A stretch of 64,000 bases of DNA from Glycine soja (lineage: Eukaryota > Streptophyta > Magnoliopsida > Fabales > Fabaceae). The notes under the pieces are model-generated. The model searched no databases and had not been told where the DNA came from. It saw nothing but the letters and a program-made list of their open reading frames with translations. The stretch is from contig NC_041005.1 in assembly GCF_004193775.1 (NCBI RefSeq), forward strand, positions 10,046,501 through 10,110,500, in the 5' to 3' direction. Positions 34,481 to 44,782 of this stretch are shown here, piece after piece (the first letter of the stretch is position 1; every line of letters begins with the position of its first letter). The position numbers and the translations under genes are program-made.

Positions 34481-35332
34481 TTAATGCATAACAATTTTGG
34501 GTGGACGATGTCACAAAGTTTCAAATCACCATTGGCATTGATTTTAGGCAAATATTAATCAAGCTATCTATTAATTTTTCAACAAGTTTTAATACATCTG
34601 ATTGACTCATAAAATTAGAATTAGAATTTAACATTTTAATTTTACAAAATTGAAATTGATTTAAATTTTTATTTTGTTTAAGTCGTGCAAAGAATTATAA
34701 TTTTAAGTAGGATTTTAGCAATTATGTGGAAGTAAGATCTAGAATTTGAAAATAAAATTAATTAAAATGTATGTTAAGAAACATTTATTAATTATTTTTA
34801 AATAATCTTCAATAATCGATAAAATAAAAATGATGAAAAAATTATTAAATAAGTTTTTGTATATAAATATTGACTTCAAAATGATAAGTCCAACGTTAAT
34901 TTTCACGGTAGCCTAATGAGCATGATACCAAAAAAGAATTGTTAAAAATTAAATAAATATTGACTTCAAAATGTTTAAAATTCTATTAAAACTAATATAA
35001 AAAACTATTAAAATTAACTTGCAATCAAATGAATCAACGAAATGATTTACGGATTCCATGAAGCAATGATGTCCCAAATTCTATTAGACGAATTAAAAAC
35101 TTGCTTCGGTGGATTAGCCTACTGAATATCACTTTATTTGCAGTTGTACTCTCAAAATTAATTTAACAATTCATGTGATAATAAGTATGAGAAATATACA
35201 ACAACTGATCACAATGGCTTTTAAATCCAAGGGAGATATACTGACTCATTGAATTTGGCGTCCTATACATGATTGATGAAATGGTGTAAAGAAAACTAGC
35301 TAAAAATCACCAAGCACATATTTGGACCCCTT
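34481..35332. other. AT-rich intergenic between convergent genes
   Basis: No reading frame or RNA gene is recognised. The stretch separates the 3' ends of ACC1 (plus) and the MnmE gene (minus), and must hold the 3' UTRs of both. Confidence 0.6.
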
Positions 35333-38300
35333 CTATTTACCAATACAGAACTTGCCAAATATATTTGATAAAACCTCCTCCGATATATCTTCTCCACTTA
35401 TCTGTCCAAGGGACAATGCAGCATCCCTCAAATCAATTGTCCAAAAATCCAGAGGCAGTTCGTCCTTTATGGATGATTGTAACCTTACAAGTGCTTCCTT
35501 GGTCCGAACAAGTTGTTCACATTGTCTCTGAATCATAGTTATATTATATCAGCAAACACAATCAATCCTTGGTCCGAACAAGTTGTTCACATTGCCATTT
35601 AAAAGTTAAAATTTTTTTAAGCTAAGACTTTGTGAGAGATGGAAAGCTAAAATGATAGCTTACCTGATTGACAGTCCACCTGCGACCCCCAGCAGGAATG
35701 CCTTCAAGACCCACAATCTGTAATACTGCCCCCTCTAAGTCATGCAATCCTTGACCAGTAACAGCACATGTAAACACATGTTTACTGAAAATATGACTCT
35801 GACATCCTTTGTCCCATTCAGTCTCAGCACAAGGTTTACAGTCTATCTTGTTTACCACAAGGATGACTGGGGTGGATGATCCAGTTGATCCCTGATTTAC
35901 AACAGAAAGATTAAATAAAGATTGCAAATTAATATGCATCTTTTCTTTTCTGACAGTGTGGTAGAAATTAATAACAAGTACCAAGCTTAATATCAAAAGA
36001 AAGATAGCAGGTGTGATGTAATATTTAAAATATTTTAAGAGCCTAATCCTATAAGATGTTTTTTTGGGCGGTAACTACAAGATCTGAATGACCTTTCTGG
36101 AGACTTGGTTTTAAAATCCGTGTAATTGGTACCACCTCTGTCCACCTAGCAGAAAAAAAGGTTTTTATTATTGTTGTGGTAACTATAAGATGGAAAAATT
36201 TAAGGCAGCTAGGTGTTTGTGTGCCAATTTATCATGTGATAATGTGATATATTAAAGATATGTTTTAGGTAACCTATCTAGTTTGGCACTGCTCCGTCAG
36301 CATAGATATCTTTATATTAACATTTCTCTCAGTCTCAGATGTCAAATGACACAAATATTTCTCCATCAAATAAAAGGGTTATATTTCTATCTACATCAAA
36401 ATTGTATTAAATATCATGAATATGATAAGGAGAAAAGGAAGAAAGAGCAGTATGTGTTCAAACCTTAGTAGATTGAATCCTTTCAAGAAGTTTGGTGTCT
36501 TCAGATGTCCACCCTTCAACAGCACTCATAGTCATGATAATTAAATCAGCACCCCTAGCAACTGCTTCAGATCGCTCTACGCCTAGTAGGAGAATATAAA
36601 TAAAAATCTCAGTACATGTGAAGCAATGAGGTTAAAATAAGTAGCAAAGCACCAAGATGCATGCAACAAGATAATCTAACTATTGGTAAAGTCTATCAGG
36701 CAAAGTCTATAGCCCTGTATCTAACTGATTTTCAATAGATAATTTTTGCAAGCCTATATAAAATTATTCTGTTGCTAATGATATTTCTTAATTTTAATTT
36801 GGAAAATAATAAAATGCATTCAATCAAGTATAATACATCATTATTAAAGACTGAATCAGGGTGTGAAGTTGAAAAAAAAACTGCATTTAAAACAAGTTGC
36901 AAACACTATAGCATCACATTTGACGTGACACTGATTGATCTATATCCTACAGTCTATATAGTGCAGAGAAGCGAAAGATGGCACAACAATAAAAAGAACA
37001 AAGTAATACATCTCCTGAACTTAAATGAGAGAAAAGAAAGCCTCACCAATCTTTTCCACAATGTCATCAGTGTCCCTGATGCCGGCGGTATCAAGAAGTG
37101 TTATAGGAATGCCACTAACACTGATACTTGCTTCAATCACATCACGAGTGGTTCCAGCAATTTCAGTAACTATTGCCCTCTCACTCTGCATGCTACAAGA
37201 AGATCATGCTCAATAAGTTAAACAATCACAATGTTTTATGCATTTAGCCATTTACGAGTGTGTAGTTCTGCCCTTTAAATTGAAATTATGGACTTGAGAA
37301 GCTGATTAAGTATAAAAATAATTATGTGCATGGTTTAATTCATTTGACCAACACCAAGGCTAAGATCTACAGAAAAGATTCAATAAATAAGTAAAATGAC
37401 TGTGACATACTTTGCTCCATGCATTAAGAAGGCTTGACTTGCCAACATTTGGGCGCCCAACAATTGCTATCTGAAAGAATTTCATATCAAGATCAAAAAT
37501 AGGAAGCACAACATCAGTCATCATGAATTCAAATGAAAACAGACCCACACATTAATGATCCAGTGAAAAGAGCAAAGTTTTGTAACCATTACAGTATACT
37601 ATGCACTAAAGGAACTTCATCTATAAACAAACACAGTGTTCCAAACCTTACCTGCAATCCAGATTGCAGAAGCTTGTCATAATTTGCCGTTTCCAACGCA
37701 TTCTCCACCTCTCGTGACATGTTATGGATTTTATCCATAATCAGATTCAAATCCAGGGGCGGCATCTCATCATCAAAATCCAAACGAGCTTCAATCTCAG
37801 TGAGCAACTCAATGCACTGACTCCTCAATGATCTGACAAGAGAAGAGAAACCACCCTGTCCAAGAATATAATCCTCTTCTGTCATAAACACCCTATCATG
37901 CAACGATTGAGCCAAGTCTTATAGGATGACGCGAGAAGCTTTTATAGAAGCTCTCTCATCTAACTTCTCCAAAACCAGAGATTCATAAGTTGATGTTAAA
38001 TTATGAGAGAAGCTCAATTCATTTTACATTCTTATTTTCTTTTACTACAAGTACTAATGATGATGATGCAGTACACCATGGAAACAAAGCTGAATTACAC
38101 ATACCTGGATTCCTTCCAGTGCAGCATCTGCAGCAGCCACGGATTTCGCGGCAATTAATCTTGCAACGTTTTCGGCTTGGGAGAGATCCAAACGACCGTT
38201 AAGAAAAGCGCGAAGAGTAAACTCGCCTGAAAGAACCAATTAGCAATAATCACCACTAATTAGGGCATTAGGTTTATTTAGATTTTAGAGTAACAGAGAC

Positions 38301-38883
38301 AAGCACCTGGTTGAGCGAGTGTTGCTCCGGCTTCCAAACAAGTCCTAAGCACGCGGCGCAGACACACTTCGCTCCCGTGGCACTGAAGCTCGACCACGTC
38401 TTCGCGCGTGTAGGACCTCGGTGCCAGCATCGGAACCGCCAAAACCTCATCGATGACGTTGCCGTCGGAGTCCAAGACGACGCCGTATTCGACAACGTGG
38501 CTAGTGGGCCGCCACGTCTTCCGGGCGGGCCGAAACACTCGACCCGCAATGGACACTGCGCCCGGGCCAGAAAGTCGAACGATTCCAACGGCAGCAGGTG
38601 GGCCCCCCACGGAAGTTACGATGGCCGCAATCGTGGTCCCACTTCCAACCTCGCCGACACACTCTCCAGCACCTAAGCGCTCGTCTTTCTTCAACACTAA
38701 GTTATTGTAGTTCTCTGAACCGGCGCGGGATTTTACTGTTCTGGAGGCTTTGGAGGGAATAAGACAGTGCCACATGGCACCCTGACTTGAAAGCAACGCC
38801 ATAGTAGGTATGCGCGGCGGTGGAGTGAAGCAGCTGAACGTGCTTATGTGTATGTGACGAAGCACGCCGCGGAAAGCAGCCAT
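35333..38883 (-). CDS. tRNA modification GTPase MnmE/TrmE, organellar
   Basis: MnmE works with GidA/MnmG to modify U34 of tRNAs; in plants it is nuclear-encoded and acts in mitochondria and/or plastids. Eight exons join in frame to 547 residues (minus strand): 38883-38307, 38226-38105, 37855-37652, 37470-37411, 37185-37047, 36582-36464, 35891-35664, 35527-35333. All introns are GT-AG. The N-terminus ([19 protein letters not shown]) is Arg/His/Ser-rich, as in organelle targeting. The folate-binding domain follows ([36 protein letters not shown]). The G domain shows G1 [13 protein letters not shown]2 AGTTRDV, G3 DTAGIRDT and G4 NKID. The C-terminus is FCIGK, the conserved Cys motif of MnmE. Bacterial homologues have about 450 residues; the excess is the presequence. 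A second in-frame ATG ([10 protein letters not shown], about residue 28) might give an alternative start. Confidence 0.93.
35496..35594. repeat. 29-bp exact direct repeat spanning the MnmE last exon and intron
   Basis: The 29 bp at 35496-35524 (TCCTTGGTCCGAACAAGTTG, then TTCACATTG), which lie in the last MnmE exon just after its acceptor, recur without a mismatch at 35566-35594 in the preceding intron. The spacing is 70 bp. The intronic copy is upstream of the true acceptor in the direction of transcription. Confidence 0.95.
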
Positions 38884-39504
38884 TTTCCGTTCTAGTTTCG
38901 GTTTCTGTCTGGTTGATGCTACTCTATGTATGTCTATCTATCATCAATCTTATTTTTCCACTGGACCTCAGGCCCATTCTTATCCGTCTCAAAGCCCACA
39001 CACCCTTCAAACCCAACAGGCTGTTTGTTTCCTGCTCCTTTTTAGAATGCCTTTCTTTAGCTTCCCGATTCATCATCATTCCGAAAGCCGAATGGTGTAA
39101 CCAATACGGAATGTAATTTTTCATTCTAGATTGATTAATCCGGAAGTAAAAAAAATGTATTATTTACGGGTCAAAAGAATAGTGCCACGGAAAATTATTT
39201 TTTTTAGGTAAAAGATTATGAGGTTCTTTAAACTCATTAGGTGAGAGATTAATTTCATTGTTGCTGACCCAATTTTTATTTACACAAGGTTAAAATTCGA
39301 ACACAAATTCTCTTGTTAAATAAATTATTTTGAATCTTGTAAATTCTATGAACCTTATACTATTATGTCAACCATTTGGATTACTGAATCTTTTTGTATG
39401 TGTCACTCTAAATATTTCTATCAATTAGTCATCAAAATTATTCACGTTACTGATTCATTAACAATGTTGATGTTGTAATCCTGGATTGTTGATTAATGTA
39501 TTTC

Positions 39505-39507
<3 letters not shown>

Positions 39508-39560
<53 letters not shown>
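39508..39560. repeat. (AT)n microsatellite
   Basis: This is an uninterrupted AT dinucleotide run of about 53 bp, likely polymorphic in length. Confidence 0.95.
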
Positions 39561-39566
<6 letters not shown>

Positions 39567-40045
39567 ATAAAGATCGTTTGATGAAAAGGAAACAATTTTA
39601 CTAGAATTTATTAAATGGATATAACTTTTGTATTAATTTTCAAATAGGAGTAACTCTAAGAATTCTCACGATTTTAAGAAGTTGTACAAATTTCACGCCT
39701 TCTATTCTTTTTTTTTTAAAAAAATTCTAATCATATATCATTATGGTCTTTTTTTCAATTTTTTGTTAAGAAACTTTAGTATTCTCATAATTTTTAGAAT
39801 AATTAAGTTAACATAGCAGTTAAAAACTATTAATATTTTTTTAAAAAAATAAAAATCACTAATTAAATGAAGAAAAAATGAACCTGAAATCCCAAATAAC
39901 AACCTATGTGGTGCCATATTTTCTACCTTTAGAATTGGAAGAGGTAGGAGGAAATGATAATTTTTTAGTTATTTACTTTTTTAAAAATAAAACAAAGATA
40001 GTGACGGTTTTTAGTTGCCACATTGTAAAATTAATTATTTTAAAA

Positions 40046-40329
40046 GGCTTAAAATCAGTTTTAGTCTATTATTTATGTATTGTATTTTTTGTTTTAGTAC
40101 ATTAAATTTTAAAAGTTTCATTTTAGTCTTTTATATTTTTAAAATATATTATTTGAAAAATTTTCTAAAATTTAAAAGTTAATAAAATATTAACATTTCT
40201 AACAAAATATTGAAAAAGAAAAAAATAATACATTTTGAAAATATAAAGAATTAAAATGAAATTTTAAAAGTTTAATGTATCAAAATAAAATAATTATGAA
40301 ACATAATAAATTAAAAATGACGTTAAACC
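40046..40329. mobile_element. MITE with ~100-bp imperfect inverted ends
   Basis: The left arm (GGCTTAAAATCAGTTTTAGT, then TACATTAAATTTTAAAAGTT, then TCATTTTAGTCTTTTATATT) pairs with the reverse complement of the right arm (GGTTTAACGTCATTTTTAAT, then TACATTAAACTTTTAAAATT, then TCATTTTAATTCTTTATATT). The 284-bp element begins GGCTTAA and ends TTAAACC, similar in style to the MITE in ACC1 intron 7. The flanking target duplication is not convincing. Confidence 0.55.
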
Positions 40330-40607
40330 TACTTTTTATATTCGAATATGATTTTTGAATATGTTTTTTTCTTCTTTAAAAAGGGAACTTTTTCGAAAGT
40401 TTGCTTGTATGAATTTGGCTTTGTTTTGCCTCTTTGTTCACGCAAGAGCCATGATAACACATTAAAGATCATCTGTTGTACTTGTCTTCCATCATTTTTA
40501 TGAGGGAGTCTTCGGTGCGAAAGCAAAAACGTACATGAGTTTGGTAAAATTGGCCAGATGTAATCTAAACCACAAGTCTAGTTATTAAAAAAAATCAAGG
40601 GCCAAGA

Positions 40608-41144
40608 TTGGTTGAAGGCTACCGGTTTAGGATGTGCCACATATTAAAAAACATTTTCCACAATATCTACACCTTCTATAGCCTCCGCTTTGGCAACTAT
40701 AGCCTCCTCTGCTGGGACACCCTCTCCGCCTTCCAAAGCAAGAGGCTTTACACCAATGGCACTGTTCTATTCGAGAATATTGCCCTCGGAGAGTCCAAGG
40801 TTTGCGCCATCGTGGCTGGCGTCGGAACGGCATCTTGCTGAAGAACCAATGCCGCGTTTGAATCGCCATCTGGGTCAGACAGGTTTGATTCCATTTCATC
40901 TGAGTCGAGCTTCTCTTGCCGAGTTTTGAAGGGTAGTGATCGAGTTCGGTGTTGGGGTCTTGGGTCTATAGCTAAAAAAATGGAGACTGAGTATAGGAAC
41001 ATGTCTGGGGAGTCACATGTTTGTGGGTTGAATTCGAGTGGGTATTTGGTTTGCAGAGGAAGTAATGACTTTGGTCAAATTGATGTTCCTGAAAGAGATG
41101 CTTTAGAGTTTTTTGGTTTGGCGCTTGGGGTTGAGCACACTTGA
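40608..41144 (+). pseudogene. CRINKLY4-related (CCR-type) receptor ectodomain fragment
   Basis: One frame runs from 40608 to 41144 with a single TGA at 40839-40841. It encodes Cys-rich crinkly-repeat segments: YSLRFGNYSLLCWDT, ALGESKVCAIVAG, FDSISSESSFSCRVLKGSDR, VRCWG, SGESHVCGLNSSGYLVCRGS and NDFGQIDVPE. These match the beta-propeller repeats of plant CCR/ACR4-like receptor kinases. The stop falls in GTASC*RTNAAFE, where the family usually has Trp in a C-W pair, so TGG to TGA is likely. The signal peptide, transmembrane segment and kinase domain are absent. It is a fragment, probably a gene relic. Assignment is by recognition of repeat motifs only. Confidence 0.65.
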
Positions 41145-41161
41145 TGTTCCTAGGATTGGTT

Positions 41162-41293
41162 CAGGCTATCACCAAAGATGAAGGCAAAAACCATCACGAG
41201 GAGGCCATTACCGATGAAACCACCGACTAGATCTTCGATCTCCCAAACAAGTGCCTGGCTTTGGTGATTCAGTTTCTCAACTCTACCATTGTA
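41162..41293 (+). pseudogene. F-box-like fragment (VFB/SKIP2 type?)
   Basis: In one frame the sequence reads QAITKDEGKNHHEEAITDE, then TTD*IFDLPNKCLALVIQFL. The LPNKCLALVIQFL part resembles the start of an F-box (LPdECLAxVFQFL) of the VFB/SKIP2 group. An in-frame TAG sits where that group often has Tyr. Only about 44 codons remain. It directly follows the receptor fragment. The match is short, so the call is tentative. Confidence 0.4.
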
Positions 41294-42442
41294 AATTATT
41301 TTGAAATTATACCTCAATCTGTCATCATCAAATTCTTTCCATTCAATATTTTATTATTAAATCGGACGGACTCAAATAACTATAACTATTTTTTCACACC
41401 GCACGCACGGTGCGAAAGATGTTTTTCTTTTGTACTTTAGACTCCGTCTATTTTTATTCAAAGCTAAGACGTACTACTTAGATAATCACAACAAGACTTG
41501 CAAACACGAAATGGAAGAATACTCTACAAATTTTTTTCTTTTCTATATTCTTTTATATATATTAGGGAACAATGGCTCAATGAGAGGGAGAGGGAGCATG
41601 GATGAACAACATTACAACAACTAATTCCCTTGTGAAAAGGAGAGTACGTAAGAGACCATTCTTCATACAACATAGACCTGAGTTAGATTCTAAGGACATC
41701 CAAGAAAAACAAGAGACCGAGTTAATGCCTATTGGAGTGCACAACTTGTTGAAAAAGTGATCTCAAAAACTTAAGAGTGGGATAAATTAAGTTAAAAAAC
41801 TTCTCATTTAATTGACTTCTAAATCCCCTTTTAAATCTATGTGTTAAGAATATTGAAGATGAAGATGAAAGTTATATCAATAAAATACTTAAAGTGTGCA
41901 AGATAAATAAAATATGCAAGATAAAGTAATCAAGACAGGGAAGCAAGGAATGCAAACTCAGTTTATCCTGGTTCGACCACTTCTTGTGTCTACGTCCAGT
42001 CCTCAAGCAACCCACTTGAGATTTCGACTAATCAAGACAGGGAAGCGAGGAATGCAAACCCAATGCAACAAGTTTGAAATATCAAGGAAATTAAAGACAT
42101 ATAATGCTAGAAATCAGGACAAATATTTGATTATAAGCAATCAATATAAAATTAAGCAATAAAAAACATTTATGAGTATAAACAATCACGAAAAACAACC
42201 ATTAAATGCAATTATTATAAACATTCAAAGTAATCAATCATCATAAACAAGCAAAACAACCATTAAAAATATTCATTATAAAAAATCAAAACATTATAAT
42301 CAAACATGAAAAATAAATAACAAACACAAGCATTTCACTCAACCAAAATAATCAATCGGCATAATCAATCATGAAAAATAATCAAAGTTAAACATTCATC
42401 ATAATCATCATAATAATTAATCAGTACAAACATTCAAAGTGG

Positions 42443-42829
42443 CTAGGATTCTAAGTTATTTAGGTCTATGAGTCCTAATTCTCTTCTAATAGCAAAGAAA
42501 TTTTCTTTGGGAAGTGGTTTTGTAAAGATATCAGCTAACTGATTCTTTGTGTCAACAAATTCAAACACACAATCCCCTTTTTGAACATGATCCCTCAAAA
42601 AATGATGCCTTATTTCAATATGCTTTGTTCTAGAGTGCAAAATAGGATTTTTAGATAACTGGTTGCACTTGTGTTATCACACCAAATGGGAATATGATCA
42701 AGCATTAAGACATAATCAAAAAGTTGTTGTTTCATCCAGAGTATTTGTGCACTACAACTTCCATCAGAAATATATTTTTCCTCAACAGTGGATAAGGCAA
42801 CACTATTTTGCTTTTTACTATGCCATGAT
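42443..42829 (-). pseudogene. RNase H end of Copia element B, beyond the insertion
   Basis: This piece continues the pol frame after the C insertion: SWHSKKQNSVALSTVEEKYI, then IPIWCDNTSATS, HSRTKHIEIRHHFLRDHVQK and NQLADIFTKPLPKENF, the standard end of Copia pol. Together with 50870-51020 it rebuilds the order of one RNase H domain. It has a shift after CDNTSATS. Confidence 0.85.
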
Positions 42830-43994
42830 TGTAGAAGCAAAGCTTCAAGAATTATTTTGACGATGCCAAGGAATTTCAAAGATCATTCAAGATGAATTTC
42901 AAGGATGAAGAAAGCAAGATGTCAAGCAAAAGCAAAGATCTCAAGATAAGAATTAAGATAGACTCTTAGAAAAGTTTTTGAAAAGCACAAATGATTGGCC
43001 AAGTGAGTTTCTATCTTAACAAAAATTTCCAAGCATTTTACTCTCTGGTAATCGATTACCAAAAGGTTGTAATCGATTACCAAAAGCCCAAACATTTCTA
43101 AACATGGTTTCTCAAAGGTGTAATCGATTACCATGACATTATAATCGATTACCAGTGCTTATAACGTTCAAAAATATTTTGAAAAACCTTGTAATCGATT
43201 ACACAAAACATGTAATCGATTATCAGTGGCTCTGAACATTAGAATTCAAATATTTTCAAATGAAGAGTCACATCTTTTGAAGAAAAATAACTGTGTAATC
43301 GATTACACAAACATTGTAATCAATTACTAGTGGAGAGTTTTCAAAAAATCTGCCAACGGTCACATCTTTTCATTGGATTTTTGAATGGCCATCAAAGGCC
43401 TATAAATAGGTGACTTGGGCATGAATTTTCTTTAGAGTTTTCCCTATTCTCAAAAGGCATAATCCTCTCAAACAAAAATATCTTATCATCCAACATTCCT
43501 TGGCCAAACACTTGTGTTATTCAATAAGGAATTGAGTGCTTCATTGTAAACATCTATCTCTTTCAAGAGAGATCATCTTCTTCTTCTTCTTCTCTTTCTA
43601 ATAAAAGGGCTAAGAGACAGAGAATCTCTTGTTGTAAAGCATCTGAACACAAAGGAATGGTTGTCCTTGTGTTTTTTAGAAAGTGTAAAGGATTTGCGAG
43701 ATAATGGAACTCCCAAGCGGGTTTCTTGGGGACTGGACGTAGGCAACGGACTTTGCCGAACTAGTATAAAAATTGTGTTTGCACTTTCTCTTTCCTTAAA
43801 CTCTTTTATTTATTGTTGCTTAACATTTACATTCAGATTGTTTAATTTGAATCATCATTTAGAAATTCATTTTTAAGGGAACTTGGAACTTGCATTAAAA
43901 TCAAAATATAATTTTTAATTGGGGAAATTGTTTATAATATCTTAATTCAACCCCCCCCCCCCTTCTTATGATATTTGAGGCCACTTGTTTAACA
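42830..43994 (+). repeat. 5' LTR of element C
   Basis: The LTR starts TG and ends CA, and contains eight TAATCGATTA-like dyads between 43048 and 43330. CTATAAATAGG at 43400-43410 is a good TATA box. Downstream of it a typical R/U5 segment has GGGGACTGGACGTAGGCAAC. A homopolymer run of about 12 C lies near 43951. The partial 3' LTR at 50311-50864 corresponds to the segment from about 43436 to the end. Confidence 0.85.
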
Positions 43995-44045
43995 AGTGGT
44001 ATCGGAGCTTTATTCTTGTATAAAGTTTAGAAGCTTCAAGAATAA

Positions 44046-44782
44046 TGGCCTCAACAAACTTCTTATTCCCATAAGGAAATTCAATAAATAGGCCTCATAT
44101 TTTTAATGGAGAGGGTTACCAGTACTGGAAAACCCGAATGCAAATCTTCATTGAGGCAATAGACTTACACATTTGGGAAGACATAGAAGTAGGACCTTAT
44201 GTACCCACCATGGTGGCTGGAAATGCAACAATAGAAAAACCTAGAGAAGAGTGGACTGAAGATGAAAGAAGATTAGTGCAGTACAATTTAAAGGATAAAA
44301 ACATCATTACTTTTGCCCAAGGAATAGATGAATATTTTAGGGTTTCAAATTGTAAGAGTGCTAAGGATATGTTGGACACTCTACAAGTTACACATGAGAG
44401 CACTACTGATGTTAAACGATCTAGGATAAATACTTTAACTCATGAGTATGAATTGTTTAGGATGAAGACAAATGAAAGTATACAAGATATGCAAAAAAGA
44501 TTCACACATATAGTTAATCATCTTGCATCATTAGGAAGAAGATTTCCAAACGAGGATCTCATAAATAAAGTGTTAAGATGTCTAAGTAGAGAGTGGAAAC
44601 CAAAGGTAACAGCCATCACAGAATCTAGAGATTTGTCTATTATGTCTCTTGCCACACTATTTGGAAAATTACAGGAACATGAGATGGAGTTGCAAAGACT
44701 AAATCAACATGAAGAAAATGATAAGAAGAAAAAGGGAATTTCTCTTAAAGCCTCATCTTCAATCCAAGAAGAAAGTGTTGAG
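44046..44782 (+). pseudogene. gag of element C, truncated
   Basis: The frame starts with ASTNFLFP followed by a stop (TAA), then continues open from 44138: MQIFIEAIDLHIWEDIEVGP, then PREEWTEDERRLVQYNLKDK and MLDTLQVTHESTTDVKRSRI, ending IQEES before the LTR of D begins at 44783. The zinc knuckle is lost. Apart from the early stop the 224-codon frame is intact, so the copy is younger than that of B. Confidence 0.8.

Larger units (their letters stand above)
38884..40607. other. Upstream region of MnmE and AT-rich spacer
   Basis: 38884-39120 is the presumed MnmE promoter and 5' UTR (minus strand); no clear TATA box was chosen. From 39120 on the DNA is very AT-rich, with no reading frame worth calling. 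It contains the (AT)n tract at 39508-39560 and a MITE at 40046-40329, listed separately. Confidence 0.5.

Noticed and set aside
38311..38710. Plus-strand ORFs over MnmE exon 1
   Set aside because: They are antisense shadows of a GC-richer coding exon; the minus-strand frame has clear MnmE motifs and splices in frame.
43048..43330. TAATCGATTA dyads as a site-specific recombination or origin-like array
   Set aside because: The same motif recurs in several related LTRs at the same place, so it is an LTR feature; a regulatory reading is simpler.
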